DNA of 32,836 nucleotides from Allorhizocola rhizosphaerae (lineage in GTDB: Bacteria > Actinomycetota > Actinomycetes > Mycobacteriales > Micromonosporaceae), in assembly GCF_003426775.1 (NCBI RefSeq), contig NZ_QJUG01000085.1, positions 1 to 32,836 on the forward strand, read 5' to 3'. Positions 7,556 to 18,635 of the stretch are shown piece after piece. The stretch's first letter is position 1; each line of letters begins with the position of its first letter. A model generated the notes under the pieces. The model was given only the letters and a program-made list of their open reading frames with translations, was not told the origin of the DNA and searched no databases. The translations under genes were made by a program, and so were the position numbers.

Positions 7556-8572
7556 TTGGTGGTCTCTACCGGGTGGTGGTTTCTCGCGGCAATGATCGCC
7601 GCCTACGGCATCGCCAACCTGCTGCAGTCCATGGCCGCCACCAAGACCGCGAGCACCGAGACGCTCGACCCAGGGCTGCTGCTGCGGCTGTTCGGACACC
7701 GGATCTACCTGGCGGGGCTCGGCTGTCAGATTCTGGGCTTCTTTCTGGCACTGGCCGCGCGGCGCGACCTCCCGCTGTTTCTGGTGCAGTCCGCCGTGAC
7801 CGCTGGGCTGTGCGTGACGGCCGTGCTCGGGGTGATCTTCCTGAAGTGGAAGCTCCCGCGGGCCGAGATCATCCTGCTGGTGGCCGTCGTGCTGGGCATC
7901 GGGGCGCTGGCGGCATCGGCCGAGCCGAGCAAGGGCGAGCAGCTGGGCTGGAAGGGCATCGTCGCGCTGATCGTCGCCCTGGCCATGATCGCGGGTGGGA
8001 GTGTGTTCGCGGCCCGGATCAAGGGTGTGCTCGGTTCGGTGGTGCTCGGTTCGATCGCCGGGCTGTGCTTCACCTGCGCGGCCATCGCGGCCCGCCCGCT
8101 GGCCGGATCGCAATCGGTGGCGGAGTTCGTGTTCAACCCCCTGCTGTTCCTCGTGATCGCCAACTCGCTGACCGGGCAGCTGCTGCTGGGCCTGGCCATG
8201 CAGCGCGGGTCCACCAACGCGGCCGTGGCCGGCATGGACGCGGCCGGAGCCATCCCGGCTGCGGTCCTCGGGTTGCTCGTGCTCGGTGACCGGATGCGAC
8301 CGGGGCTCGAGCTGCTCGCCGTGGTCGGGTTCGTGGTCACCATGGGCGCGGTGATCGCCTTGACGCGCTATGCCGAGCCCCAGCACGAGCTGGTCGTTGA
8401 GCCCGTGCCGATCCCCCTGCGGCGCACGTCGGCCACCGTGCCGGGCCTGCCGCCGCACCCGGCGCGCGGGGTGGCCGAGTGCTCGACCGCGACCGCCAAG
8501 ACCCACGTGACGGTGGCCCTCCAGCGCCCGCTCACCCGGCCCCAGCCGCAACACGCGGACGTCTCCTCCTGA
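7556..8572 (+). CDS. DMT/EamA-like multi-pass membrane protein
   Basis: About 338 residues with nine to ten hydrophobic segments over residues 1-270, small-residue-rich helices and the layout of drug/metabolite-transporter-type proteins (GLLVLGDRMRPGLELLAVVGF near the end of the core is typical of the last EamA helices). A polar, Pro/Thr-rich cytoplasmic tail of about 65 residues follows. The start is uncertain: TTG 7556 opens the frame, but GTG 7559 is equally possible; neither has a strong ribosome site. Actinobacterial proteins of this kind are annotated as DMT transporters; no substrate can be proposed. It lies 70 bases behind hisN on the same strand. Confidence 0.75.
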   Translation: MVVSTGWWFLAAMIAAYGIANLLQSMAATKTASTETLDPGLLLRLFGHRIYLAGLGCQILGFFLALAARRDLPLFLVQSAVTAGLCVTAVLGVIFLKWKLPRAEIILLVAVVLGIGALAASAEPSKGEQLGWKGIVALIVALAMIAGGSVFAARIKGVLGSVVLGSIAGLCFTCAAIAARPLAGSQSVAEFVFNPLLFLVIANSLTGQLLLGLAMQRGSTNAAVAGMDAAGAIPAAVLGLLVLGDRMRPGLELLAVVGFVVTMGAVIALTRYAEPQHELVVEPVPIPLRRTSATVPGLPPHPARGVAECSTATAKTHVTVALQRPLTRPQPQHADVSS

Positions 8573-8671
8573 CTGCGCTCACCGCTGCGCGGCCGCGCCA
8601 GGCCGGCATGGACGTGATGAGCACGGCGTCGGCAATCCGGCACCGGCCAGACGGCTTCTGTGTGCCTCAGG

Positions 8672-9115
8672 TCAGGCGCGCTCAAAAGTGAGGTCGAAGT
8701 CCTTCCGCCAGGTCCTGCCCGCGTCCTGCGACGCCTCCCAGCGGCCGAGGATCCGGTCGGTCTCGACGTCGGCGATGAAGCGCTGGTGCATGTCCGGGTC
8801 CTCGCGGGTCATCGTCCAGTGTCCGCCGTCGAAGGTCATGGCGTACTGGCGGCAGACGCCGCGGTCGTCTTGGTAGAGCGCCACGAATCGGTCGCTCGGG
8901 TCGCTGCGCCCGAGGACGAGGCTCATCTCGGAATGCACGTGCCGGCCACCGCCGAACTGTGTGCGCACGGCCAATAATGACTCCCCGAACCATTCGATGG
9001 TGGTGATGCCTGGCACCGTGGTGCCGGGCGGTTCGATGAACCAGGCGTTCGAGATCGTCGTCGTCCACTGGCCGACGAGCCCGCCCAGCTTCGCCATTTC
9101 GGCGTTGCGCATCAT
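8672..9115 (-). CDS. DUF1579-like beta-barrel protein
   Basis: About 147 residues from ATG 9115, which follows GGAGGA directly; the neighbouring ATGs at 9112 and 9097 and a GTG at 9199 are alternatives. The body alternates polar and hydrophobic residues as in a small lipocalin/DUF1579-type barrel: LVGQWTTTI at the start, then TIEWFGESLLAVRT, FVALYQDD, RQYAMTFDGGHWTMTR and a final ASQDAGRTWRKDFDLTF. Related proteins are used as stand-alone ligand-binding or detoxification domains; function is unknown. It follows the ECF sigma/anti-sigma pair on the same strand by about 100 bases and may be read from the same transcript. Confidence 0.75.
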   Translation of the reverse strand: MMRNAEMAKLGGLVGQWTTTISNAWFIEPPGTTVPGITTIEWFGESLLAVRTQFGGGRHVHSEMSLVLGRSDPSDRFVALYQDDRGVCRQYAMTFDGGHWTMTREDPDMHQRFIADVETDRILGRWEASQDAGRTWRKDFDLTFERA

Positions 9116-9217
9116 TCCTCCGATCGGTTCGGCCGCCACGCGATGCCAGCCCGGCCACGGTCGGCCCGCGTCGCGGTCCGGCCAGTCTGTGCCATTCACA
9201 AGCGCGGGTCAAAGACG

Positions 9218-9895
9218 TCAGTCGCGGCGGGTGGGGCGGCTCGGTGCGGTTGTCGGCCTGCCGACGGGATCCGGGGGATTCACGTCCACCGGTCGACTGG
9301 GCATCGACGTGGGTCTTGTCGGGTGGCTGGGCGTGGGCAGGCCGGAAAACGGAGGTCCGGGCCTGCCGGTCGGGCTGGCGCTCGCCGGGTCGGGCACCGG
9401 GCTGGCACCGCGCGTGGAGGTCACCAGGCCGGTGCAATAGTCGCCGATGTTGTTTTCGCCACCGGCGGCTGCCGCGAGGGCTTCCGTCTGCGTGGAGGCG
9501 CCGTTGAGGTAGGCGGTGCATTGGCCAACGAGCGCGGGAGAGGGTGAAGGCGCAGGGCTGCGCGACGGTGTGGGCTTCTCACCCGGTACCAAATCATCAA
9601 TAATGCCGGTGCCGGCGAGGGCGACTCCACCGGCCAGAGCGACCCCGGCGGTTACCAGGGCCACCTTGGCGGTCAGGAGCCTGGCCGGCGCCATGGCGAG
9701 GGCGAATGGGAGCCTCCGCCGCCGCGGGCGGAGCTTGGCTTCCCGGAACGCGGCCATGATTTCATGCTCACCGGCCAACGGCTCCCGGGAGGGCTGTGCG
9801 GCCGCCGCGCGAAGGATCGCTATGAGCGGATCGTCGTGGCCGGTTTGAAGGCCCAACTCCCGCAATGGGTCGTTGTCTTTCCGCTTTTTTATCAT
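9218..9895 (-). CDS. Putative membrane-anchored anti-sigma factor / sigma partner
   Basis: A 225-residue protein that starts inside the stop codon of the ECF sigma gene (ATGA), the usual place for an anti-sigma factor. Residues 1-70 are charged and cytoplasmic (many Arg/Lys); a single hydrophobic segment follows at about 75-97 (ALVTAGVALAGGVALAGTG). The outer part contains a small cysteine-bearing region (GQCTAYLNG and GDYCTGL) and a long Pro/Ser/Thr tail that could span the cell wall. No ZAS or ASD domain is recognisable, so the anti-sigma role is inferred from gene order and topology. Low-complexity tails like this are common in actinobacterial sensor partners. Confidence 0.72.
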   Translation of the reverse strand: MIKKRKDNDPLRELGLQTGHDDPLIAILRAAAAQPSREPLAGEHEIMAAFREAKLRPRRRRLPFALAMAPARLLTAKVALVTAGVALAGGVALAGTGIIDDLVPGEKPTPSRSPAPSPSPALVGQCTAYLNGASTQTEALAAAAGGENNIGDYCTGLVTSTRGASPVPDPASASPTGRPGPPFSGLPTPSHPTRPTSMPSRPVDVNPPDPVGRPTTAPSRPTRRD

Positions 9896-10512
9896 CTGGT
9901 ACCCCTTGGCGTCGGCGGTGGTGCCGGCCAGTCGGTCGGTGGATGCGGATCGTCGTCCTGGCCCGGTGTGGCGCGAAGGTATTCGGCAAGGCGGCGCAGG
10001 CCGCGCAGCGCATTGACGCGGATGGCCCCGGGGCGTTTGCCCACCACCCGCCCGGCGGCGTGGGTGTCAAGGCCCATGACCGCGCGCAGCATGACGGCTT
10101 CGGCCTGGTCCCGGGGCAGGCGAGCGATGAGCGCGACGGCCTGCTGGGTGGCGATCGCGTCGGCCGCGAGCTCGGCCGCGTCGGGGCCGTCGCCGGCATC
10201 CGGGAGGTCCGATTCGGGCAGTAGTTGGTATGGGCGACGCCGCTGGCGGCGGATGTGGTCGATGGCCCGATTACGGGCGACGGTCGCGGCCCAACCGCGA
10301 AACTTGTCGTAGTCGCCGCGGAAGGACGAAAGGTCGCGCACGATGTGCAGCCACGCCTCCGACGCCACGTCCTCGGCCTCGTCGCCGACGAGGACCCACA
10401 GATAGCGGCGCAGCAAGGGTTGGGTGGCTCGGTACAGGCTGCGGAAGGCGTCCTCGTCGCCCTCCTGCGCGGCAACGATGGCCTCGGACAGCTGCGCTTC
10501 GTCCGTGTTCAT
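9892..10512 (-). CDS. ECF-family RNA polymerase sigma factor
   Basis: A 206-residue group-IV sigma factor. Region 2: AFRSLYRATQPLLRRYLW, DEAEDVASEAWLHIVRDL and FRGWAATVARNRAIDHIRRQ. Region 4: ALIARLPRDQAEAVMLRAVM followed by the helix-turn-helix LDTHAAGRVVGKRPGAIRVN. The C-terminus is Pro-rich. The linker between the two regions is unusually rich in Asp and Ala. It is co-transcribed with the membrane protein downstream (four-base overlap), suggesting a signal-transducing pair. ATG 10512 is the only reasonable start; its ribosome site is weak. Target genes are unknown and I see no obvious autoregulatory promoter. Confidence 0.9.
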   Translation of the reverse strand: MNTDEAQLSEAIVAAQEGDEDAFRSLYRATQPLLRRYLWVLVGDEAEDVASEAWLHIVRDLSSFRGDYDKFRGWAATVARNRAIDHIRRQRRRPYQLLPESDLPDAGDGPDAAELAADAIATQQAVALIARLPRDQAEAVMLRAVMGLDTHAAGRVVGKRPGAIRVNALRGLRRLAEYLRATPGQDDDPHPPTDWPAPPPTPRGTR

Positions 10513-10616
10513 CCGCAGCCGAACATGCTTTTCGTCATTGACGGTCGTTTTCTTGATGTACGGAGGCTATGCGGCGTCGGGGCACATCAAAGACCAGCGT
10601 CGCCGAGCGGCGTGGT

Positions 10617-10639
10617 GTCACACCCGGCGGGGGTGTAAC
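10617..10639. promoter_or_regulatory. Imperfect inverted repeat upstream of the ECF sigma gene
   Basis: GTCACACCC at 10617-10625 pairs with GGGTGTAAC at 10631-10639 (eight of nine pairs) across a five-base spacer. It lies about 105 bases before the sigma start. It could be an operator; there is no independent support. The remaining 10513-10734 region holds no gene. Confidence 0.25.
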
Positions 10640-10734
10640 GCGCGCGCCGGTGTGAGCGCTGGAACGTGATAGCACCTGCTCCACCATCACCGCGACTTGC
10701 GGCGGTGGGCATGAATAGGTCGCCTCCCCACAAG

Positions 10735-10775
10735 GGCCGCCCGCAGCATCTCACCCCCCACCGCTGCGGGCGGCC
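10735..10775. terminator. Strong hairpin terminator (distal)
   Basis: GGCCGCCCGCAGC at 10735-10747 pairs perfectly with GCTGCGGGCGGCC at 10763-10775, giving a 13-base-pair stem with a 15-base loop. It stands about 60 bases beyond the DUF2000 stop on the minus strand and insulates that gene from the sigma-factor promoter region. No T-tract, as is common in actinobacteria. Confidence 0.7.
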
Positions 10776-10789
10776 TCCTCATCAGACTT

Positions 10790-10829
10790 CCCGCCGCCCG
10801 TGCCCCCCATCGATCCCCCGGGCGGCGGG
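10790..10829. terminator. Hairpin terminator (proximal) behind the DUF2000 gene
   Basis: CCCGCCGCCCG at 10790-10800 pairs perfectly with CGGGCGGCGGG at 10819-10829 (11 pairs, 18-base loop). It is eight bases from the DUF2000 stop, so the gene has two terminators in tandem. Confidence 0.65.
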
Positions 10830-10836
10830 GCCGTCC

Positions 10837-11244
10837 TCAGCGATGCAGCATTGCCCCCTTGAGCACCTTGTCCACGGCGTTTTTCGGCGCATGCAGCGCG
10901 AGGCCGACGAGGTTGAGGTCGGCGGTCTTGACGGCGCGCACGGCGGCTCGGTTGTCGGCGTCGTTGCCCGTGGCGAACAGGTCCTCGGTGTAGACGGCGA
11001 CGGTGAGCCCACGCTGCAGCGCACGTTGGTGTGCCGCCGCCAGGACCGCGGAGTCGCCCTCGAACACGAGAACCGGCTGACGGAACATGGCGAGGTATTT
11101 CACCCCGTCGGCGTCGGCGTAGAGGTCGCCCAGCAACTCGGGCGCGCCGCCCATGATGGCGCCGGCGAGGAACGCGGTCACGTTGAGGCCCTGCCACTGG
11201 GCCAGGTCGTTGCGGAGCAGGACCGCAATCTTGGTGTCGAACAC
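10837..11244 (-). CDS. DUF2000 family protein
   Basis: A 135-residue protein that starts at GTG 11244 with FDTKIAVLLRNDLAQWQGLNV, the hallmark opening of DUF2000, a small alpha/beta family related to the peptidyl-tRNA hydrolase 2 fold. Other conserved parts are AFLAGAIMGG, the central QPVLVFEGD strand and ALQRGLTVAVYTEDLFATG. No function is established for the family. It is divergent from an AraC-family gene 49 bases away, a pairing that suggests the regulator controls it. It ends before two terminators. Confidence 0.88.
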   Translation of the reverse strand: MFDTKIAVLLRNDLAQWQGLNVTAFLAGAIMGGAPELLGDLYADADGVKYLAMFRQPVLVFEGDSAVLAAAHQRALQRGLTVAVYTEDLFATGNDADNRAAVRAVKTADLNLVGLALHAPKNAVDKVLKGAMLHR

Positions 11245-11293
11245 CGTCCCATCGTGATTTCTTTGCAGAAGGCGGGTCTTGTACGTTTTTCAC

Positions 11294-12067
11294 ATGGCCG
11301 ACGTGCGTGCCTGGAAGCCCGCGGTGGACGGGATCGCCGAGGTCTTCCACGCGCACTTCACCACGCACGCCTATCCGCTGCACACGCACGACACGTGGAC
11401 GTTGCTGATCGTGGATGACGGGGCGATCCGGTACGGACTGGATCGGCACGAGCATGGCGCGTGGCGCGGTGACGTGACGCTGCTGCCGCCGCATGTGCCG
11501 CATGACGGGCGTTCCGCGCGCAGTGGCGGATTTCGTAAACGCGTGCTCTATCTGGACTCGTCGGTGCTCGGCGACGACCTGATCGGCGCGGCCGCCGACC
11601 ACCCGAGCCTGGCCGATCTCGTGCTACGGGAGCAGATCCACCGGCTGCACGAGTCGCTGCTGTGGCCCGAACCGCTGGAGTCGTCGAGCCGGCTGGCGTT
11701 GGTACAGGAGCGAATCCGCGCGCACCTGCGTCCACAATGGAGAGTTGCGAAGCCGATCGGCGTGGCGGAGCAGATGCGGGAGTTGATGGACGCACGCGTC
11801 GCGGAGGGCGTTTCGCTGAGAGATGCGGCTTTGGCGATCGGTGCCCATCCCGCGCATCTGGTGCGGGCGTTCACGCGCCGATTCGGACTCCCGCCGCACC
11901 GGTACCTGACCGGGCGCCGGATCGAGCTCGCCCGCCGCCTGATCCTGGCCGGCATGCCGTTGGCCCAGGTCGCCACGGCCGCCGGGTTCTACGACCAGGC
12001 CCACCTCACCCGGCATTTCAGGCGCCATCTTGGGATAACGCCGGGCAACTACTTCACACGGACGTAA
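11294..12067 (+). CDS. AraC-family transcriptional regulator with cupin N-domain
   Basis: About 257 residues. The N-terminal half is an AraC-type cupin sensor (HTHDTWTLLIVDDG, LLPPHVPHDGR). The C-terminal half (about 155-257) has the two AraC helix-turn-helices: SLRDAALAIGAHPAHLVRAF and PLAQVATAAGFYDQAHLTR, followed by the family ending FRRHLGITPGNYF. ATG 11294 fits the homology, but TTG 11279 has AAGGCGGG at good spacing and would add five residues. It probably senses a small molecule and controls the divergent DUF2000 gene. Its last bases may overlap the promoter of the GH9 gene downstream. Confidence 0.92.
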   Translation: MADVRAWKPAVDGIAEVFHAHFTTHAYPLHTHDTWTLLIVDDGAIRYGLDRHEHGAWRGDVTLLPPHVPHDGRSARSGGFRKRVLYLDSSVLGDDLIGAAADHPSLADLVLREQIHRLHESLLWPEPLESSSRLALVQERIRAHLRPQWRVAKPIGVAEQMRELMDARVAEGVSLRDAALAIGAHPAHLVRAFTRRFGLPPHRYLTGRRIELARRLILAGMPLAQVATAAGFYDQAHLTRHFRRHLGITPGNYFTRT

Positions 12068-12081
12068 CGGCACGCTTAAAT
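12054..12081 (+). promoter_or_regulatory. Candidate promoter of the GH9 cellulase gene
   Basis: TTCACA at 12054-12059 and TTAAAT at 12076-12081 are separated by 16 bases and resemble sigma-70 hexamers; the latter is one of few AT-rich spots in the region. A start about seven bases on would fall at or near the A of the GH9 ATG (12088), implying a leaderless or nearly leaderless mRNA. The -35 element lies within the end of the AraC gene. Confidence 0.45.
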
Positions 12082-12084
12082 TAG

Positions 12085-14871
<2,787 letters not shown>

Positions 14872-14881
14872 CCCTCCCCAG

Positions 14882-14918
14882 GGCCCACGCCGCCGGCCAC
14901 CCTTCGGCGGCGTGGGCC
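14882..14918. terminator. Strong hairpin terminator after the GH9 gene
   Basis: GGCCCACGCCGCCG at 14882-14895 pairs perfectly with CGGCGGCGTGGGCC at 14905-14918: a 14-base-pair stem with a nine-base loop, ten bases behind the stop. The following 14919-15083 has no gene that I can support; a short minus-strand stretch with one hydrophobic run is not convincing. Confidence 0.8.
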
Positions 14919-15083
14919 TCACTTCTGCCCCGAGCGACCCTGGCTCCGCCTAACGCGGCGGTCGCCTTTGGCCTGACGCGGGCCCTCACTTTGCGTCAGA
15001 CGGCGGATGCCCAGCCACGCGATCCCGACCGCGCCCAGCGCCTGCAGCGCGCTCCACCGGGTGCGGCTCGGGCCAGGAAACGC

Positions 15084-15368
15084 CTACGGCTCCTCGATGG
15101 CGGCGATGCGATATTTGTGCACGTCGGCGGAGAGAATGGGCGGCACGTCGAGCTCCGGGCCGCCGGAGGTGCGGAAGCGGTGCATGTCCTCATCGGACTC
15201 CCACCGCTCGAAAACGTTGATGCGCCCTGATTCGATCGGGTCGGCCGCCTGCACGAAATCCAGACACCCCGGCGCCGCACGGGCCCACCGGGCCACATCG
15301 GCTACCGCCTCCAGATAGCGATCCCGATCGTCATCGTCTACATGGAGCGTTCCGGCGATGATCAGCAT
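15084..15368 (-). CDS. Antibiotic biosynthesis monooxygenase (ABM) / YgiN-like protein
   Basis: A 94-residue ferredoxin-like ABM domain starting MLIIAGTLHVDDDDRDRYLEA, with ARAAPGCLDFVQAADP, RINVFERWESDEDMHRF and a C-terminal HKYRIAAIEEP. These small dimeric proteins act as cofactor-free quinol or polyketide oxygenases, or as heme-degrading enzymes; there is no information on the substrate. It stands between the two convergent cellulase genes with no obvious link to cellulose metabolism. Confidence 0.88.
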   Translation of the reverse strand: MLIIAGTLHVDDDDRDRYLEAVADVARWARAAPGCLDFVQAADPIESGRINVFERWESDEDMHRFRTSGGPELDVPPILSADVHKYRIAAIEEP

Positions 15369-15628
15369 GAACCCAAACTACCGACCGTGTCCGCCGGCGC
15401 CAACACGGCGGCTGAGACGGTCGACGCGGGGGCTGGAAGAAACTGCCCGGCACGCCGACGGGCTCCTGCTGATGCCAGATGTGCACAGCTGCTGGCGACG
15501 ACCACCGCGATGATGCTGTTGCTGTCCATAGGCCTGGCATTGGTGTGCGGCCAGGCCGCCGCTCGCGCGGCGACGAAATGGCGGCCCGCTGGCGACTAGT
15601 GCGAAGGCCCGCCCGCTGTAGACAGGGG
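15369..15628. other. Intergenic region, no supported gene
   Basis: Plus-strand codons 15511-15599 could encode a hydrophobic run (LLLSIGLALVCGQ) ending at TAG 15597, and the minus strand has a short open frame. Neither has a ribosome site nor recognisable homology, so I call no gene. It may be a remnant of a membrane-protein end. Confidence 0.3.
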
Positions 15629-15661
15629 GTGGGCCGCCTCCGCAGGCAGGAGGCGGCCCAC
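15629..15661. terminator. Strong hairpin terminator after the GH48 gene
   Basis: GTGGGCCGCCTCC at 15629-15641 pairs perfectly with GGAGGCGGCCCAC at 15649-15661 (13 pairs, seven-base loop). It lies about 45 bases beyond the GH48 stop on the minus strand. Confidence 0.78.
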
Positions 15662-15706
15662 CGGTTTTGGGAGCGGGTGTACCGCGTGCGGTTTACCCGT
15701 TACCTG

Positions 15707-18616
15707 TTACCCGTTGGGGAACAGGTAGGCGAAGTCGGCGAAGGCCATGGCCACGTCGGACTGCGCCCAGAAGCGGTGGTAGGTGAACGTCGGCGCCGGG
15801 CCGCCGTTCAGGTAATTCTGGATCTTCTGGAAGTCCGGGTCGGACCGGTAGAACGACCGGATGTCCAGGAAGGACTTGCCGGACTGGATGACGTCGCCGT
15901 TGGGCATTTCACCGGTCCAGCCTGGCGGGACGTAGAGGCCGTCGCCCGTCGACGAGTTGTACACGTCGTCGAAGCGGCGGTAGTCCTCGCGGGTCTCCAA
16001 TGTGGACACGCCCTTCGACTCGGCGCGCGCGAACAGCGCGTCGATGATGGCCTTGCCCGTGTTCTTCGCGGCCGCGTTGTTGGCGCGAGCCGCGTAGAAC
16101 AGCAGCGTGCGTGCCAGTGCCGCGGCAACGCCGACGTCCTGGCCGGTGCTGGTCACCTGCACGTGCAGGTTGGTGTTGGGCTGCGGGCTGGACGGGTTCC
16201 ACGTGTTGGGGGCGCCGGTCCACTCCAGCTCGTTCGGGATGGCGAACGTGGTGGCGTTGGCCGTCGTGTTGGCGATCGCCCAGGGCACCCACTTGTCCAG
16301 CAGTGCCTTGGCGGTGGCGTTGCCCGTCTGCTGGTACAGCTCCGCGATGCGCTGCATCGACCAGACCTGCATGCCGAACCAGCGGTTCGACGGCGGGTCG
16401 TGGTAGACCGGCTTCACATCGTAGAACATGCCGTAGAACGTGGGCGTGCCCGCGGGCGGCTGACCGTAGTCACCCTCCCAGCTGTTGGTCGCGCCACCGG
16501 CGATGCCGCCCTCAGCGGACTGCAGCCAGGTGTAGAACTCGAGCTGCCGGTTGAAACTGTTGGTCCAGTCCTGTACTGCGGTCGGGGACTGCGGCCGCAG
16601 CGAGGGCACCTGAGTCAGCGCATAGGCTGCCATCGGATTCTGGTACCCGAAATGGTTGAAGCTGGATCCGATCCGCCAGGACCATTGTGCGTTCAGACCG
16701 CCACCCCACGCGTAGTACCAAGACATCAGGTAGTGCGCGGAGTCGCGACCGGTGCCCGCCGGGCAGGTCATCGGGCCCACACAGTTGCCAATGCGCTTGA
16801 AGTACTTGTCGAACATCGCGTAGCGCAGGTAGTCGCCCATCTTCGCGGCCTTGGAAATGGTCGACGAGATCTGCGACTGCCGGCCCTGCGCGGTCGCCCA
16901 CTGCAGCGCCCAGTATGCGGCCTGCACGGCACGGGCGTCAGCGTCCGGCGCGTTGGTGTACTTCCATTGCGCCGCAGGCGTTCCGTTGGACTCGCGGGTG
17001 AACAGGTCGAGGTAGCCGTTGGGCCCGCCGAAGTTGAGATTGTCGCAGGACGGCTGCGGAACAGTCTCCCACACCGACTCCTGCGGGCCCCTCTGGAAGG
17101 TATTGATGTAGGCAGGGCGTGTGGTCCCATTGCCACACCGGCCGAAGCCGTAGACGTTGTCCACGTCGAGCAGCCAGTGCATGCCATAGATGCTTCCGGT
17201 GCCGTAGGTGCTCTGCAGCTCACTCCTGAGCGGGTCGGAACCGACGGGCACGTTGGGCTCCAGCAGCGACGGGTACGACGACGGCAGCATGTGCTCCGCC
17301 GCGTACTGCGGGGTGCCCGCGGCACCCGCTGTCGGCTGGTCCTGCGCGGACGGGATGATGTACTGCTCCATCACGGTCCACGCCTGGTTGAAGCGCGTCC
17401 AGTCCTGGCTGTACCGGCCGTAGTAGGCCTCAAGCCACAGCCAGTAGCTGAACGCCTCGCTGGTGGTCTCGTGCCCGTGGTCGGGCGCCTCGACGATCAG
17501 CGTCTCGATCGAGTGGTAAGGCACGCCCTCGGGCGAGAAGTACCCGTTGGCAGGCGCCTTGATCTTGTTGTACTGGTCCAGGAACCGTTGCACGTACACG
17601 TTTCCGTCGTTCTCGGACTCGGTGGCCGTGACGACTGCGCTGGTGTAGCCGGTGGCCGCGGCGGTGATCGTGGCCGAGCCGGCTGTGGTGTCGGCGTCCT
17701 CGGCGGCCGAGACCGTGGCGTTCTGCACGGTCTGCCAGTTGGACGGGGTGAACGTCAGGGTCGGCGGTGCGACCGTGATGTCGGAGTCACCCGAACGGGA
17801 CAGCGAGACCGTGACGTTGGCCGACGGCGCGGCCGACAGCCGCAGTCCGAGCGGTGTGTTGCCGCCCTCAGGCACGGTGAGCATGGTGCTCGAGGCCACG
17901 ATGCCGGGGTTCGGCGACTGCTCCACGATGACCGTCACGTTGGCCGTGTTGGATGCGCCGCCGTTGTCGATCGCCTTGGCCTGGAACACATATGTGCCGA
18001 CGGGCAAGGCCGTCACCGGCCACTGGTACGGCGCTCCCGTGTCCTCGCCGAGCAGCATGCCGTCGCGGTAGAACTCCACTTTGGACACCGTGCCGGGCGC
18101 CGTGTCGGTCGCCGTCGCGTTGATGGTGAACGACGCGGGTGCCGTGTAGCGGGTGTTGTTGGCGGGGCTCGTGATGCTCACGGTCGGGGGCGGGTTGACG
18201 CCGCCGCACGTGACGCCGTTGACGGCGAAGGATGTGGGGTTGGAGAAGGTGCCGGACCAGCGGCCTTGGAAGCCGATCTGCGTCGATCCACCCGTGCCGA
18301 TGTTACGGTTCCAGCTCAGCGGAACGGCCGTCACGTTCTGCCCGGATTGTGAGAAAGTCGCCGACCAGCCGGGCGGGTTCAGCGTCTGTCCACTCGGGAG
18401 AGCGAAGGTGAGGGTCCAGCCGGCCCAGGGGTCACCGAGATTGCGGACGGTGATGTTGGTCGTGAAGCCACCGCTGGTGGGACTCTCGTTCCATCGGTTG
18501 GGGGTGTAGATCACTTCACAGGCGACCGCGGCATGCGCCGGACCCGCCGATACGGCGACACCCGCGACCACCAGTAGTCCGGATAGCGCCATAGCGATGC
18601 GTCTTTTAAAAACCAC
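15707..18616 (-). CDS. Secreted GH48 exocellulase, CBM2-Ig-Calx-beta-GH48
   Basis: A 969-residue secreted reducing-end cellobiohydrolase. Signal peptide 1-29 (MVFKRR n-region, cleavage after AHA). Then an N-terminal CBM2 (about 31-137, with C33 and the paired cysteine in GVTCGG), an Ig-like domain (about 142-230, PTVSITSPANNTRYTAP), a Calx-beta-like domain (about 235-334, MLTVPEGGN to TATESEND) and the GH48 domain (about 337-969). The conserved HETTSEAF motif (E383, E387) holds the proposed catalytic acid. Length and domains resemble Thermobifida Cel48A but with a Calx-beta module as linker instead of Fn3. GTG 18616 has GGAG six to seven bases ahead. The stop region has a duplicated AACGGGTAA. 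It works in synergy with the convergent GH9 enzyme. Confidence 0.96.
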   Translation of the reverse strand: MVFKRRIAMALSGLLVVAGVAVSAGPAHAAVACEVIYTPNRWNESPTSGGFTTNITVRNLGDPWAGWTLTFALPSGQTLNPPGWSATFSQSGQNVTAVPLSWNRNIGTGGSTQIGFQGRWSGTFSNPTSFAVNGVTCGGVNPPPTVSITSPANNTRYTAPASFTINATATDTAPGTVSKVEFYRDGMLLGEDTGAPYQWPVTALPVGTYVFQAKAIDNGGASNTANVTVIVEQSPNPGIVASSTMLTVPEGGNTPLGLRLSAAPSANVTVSLSRSGDSDITVAPPTLTFTPSNWQTVQNATVSAAEDADTTAGSATITAAATGYTSAVVTATESENDGNVYVQRFLDQYNKIKAPANGYFSPEGVPYHSIETLIVEAPDHGHETTSEAFSYWLWLEAYYGRYSQDWTRFNQAWTVMEQYIIPSAQDQPTAGAAGTPQYAAEHMLPSSYPSLLEPNVPVGSDPLRSELQSTYGTGSIYGMHWLLDVDNVYGFGRCGNGTTRPAYINTFQRGPQESVWETVPQPSCDNLNFGGPNGYLDLFTRESNGTPAAQWKYTNAPDADARAVQAAYWALQWATAQGRQSQISSTISKAAKMGDYLRYAMFDKYFKRIGNCVGPMTCPAGTGRDSAHYLMSWYYAWGGGLNAQWSWRIGSSFNHFGYQNPMAAYALTQVPSLRPQSPTAVQDWTNSFNRQLEFYTWLQSAEGGIAGGATNSWEGDYGQPPAGTPTFYGMFYDVKPVYHDPPSNRWFGMQVWSMQRIAELYQQTGNATAKALLDKWVPWAIANTTANATTFAIPNELEWTGAPNTWNPSSPQPNTNLHVQVTSTGQDVGVAAALARTLLFYAARANNAAAKNTGKAIIDALFARAESKGVSTLETREDYRRFDDVYNSSTGDGLYVPPGWTGEMPNGDVIQSGKSFLDIRSFYRSDPDFQKIQNYLNGGPAPTFTYHRFWAQSDVAMAFADFAYLFPNG

Positions 18617-18635
18617 GAAAACTCCTCGCGGGTAC

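Noticed and set aside
10616-10642. TGTCACA as an ECF41-type promoter -35 element
   Set aside because: The expected CGTC is not found 16 bases downstream and no plus-strand gene follows.
14960-15085. Minus-strand frame with a hydrophobic run (LQALGAVGIAWLGI) as a membrane-protein remnant
   Set aside because: Short, no start or ribosome site, and no recognisable family; it could be accidental in GC-rich DNA.
15342-15599. Plus-strand 85-codon ORF with a hydrophobic C-terminal part
   Set aside because: It overlaps the ABM gene start antisense, lacks a ribosome site and homology.
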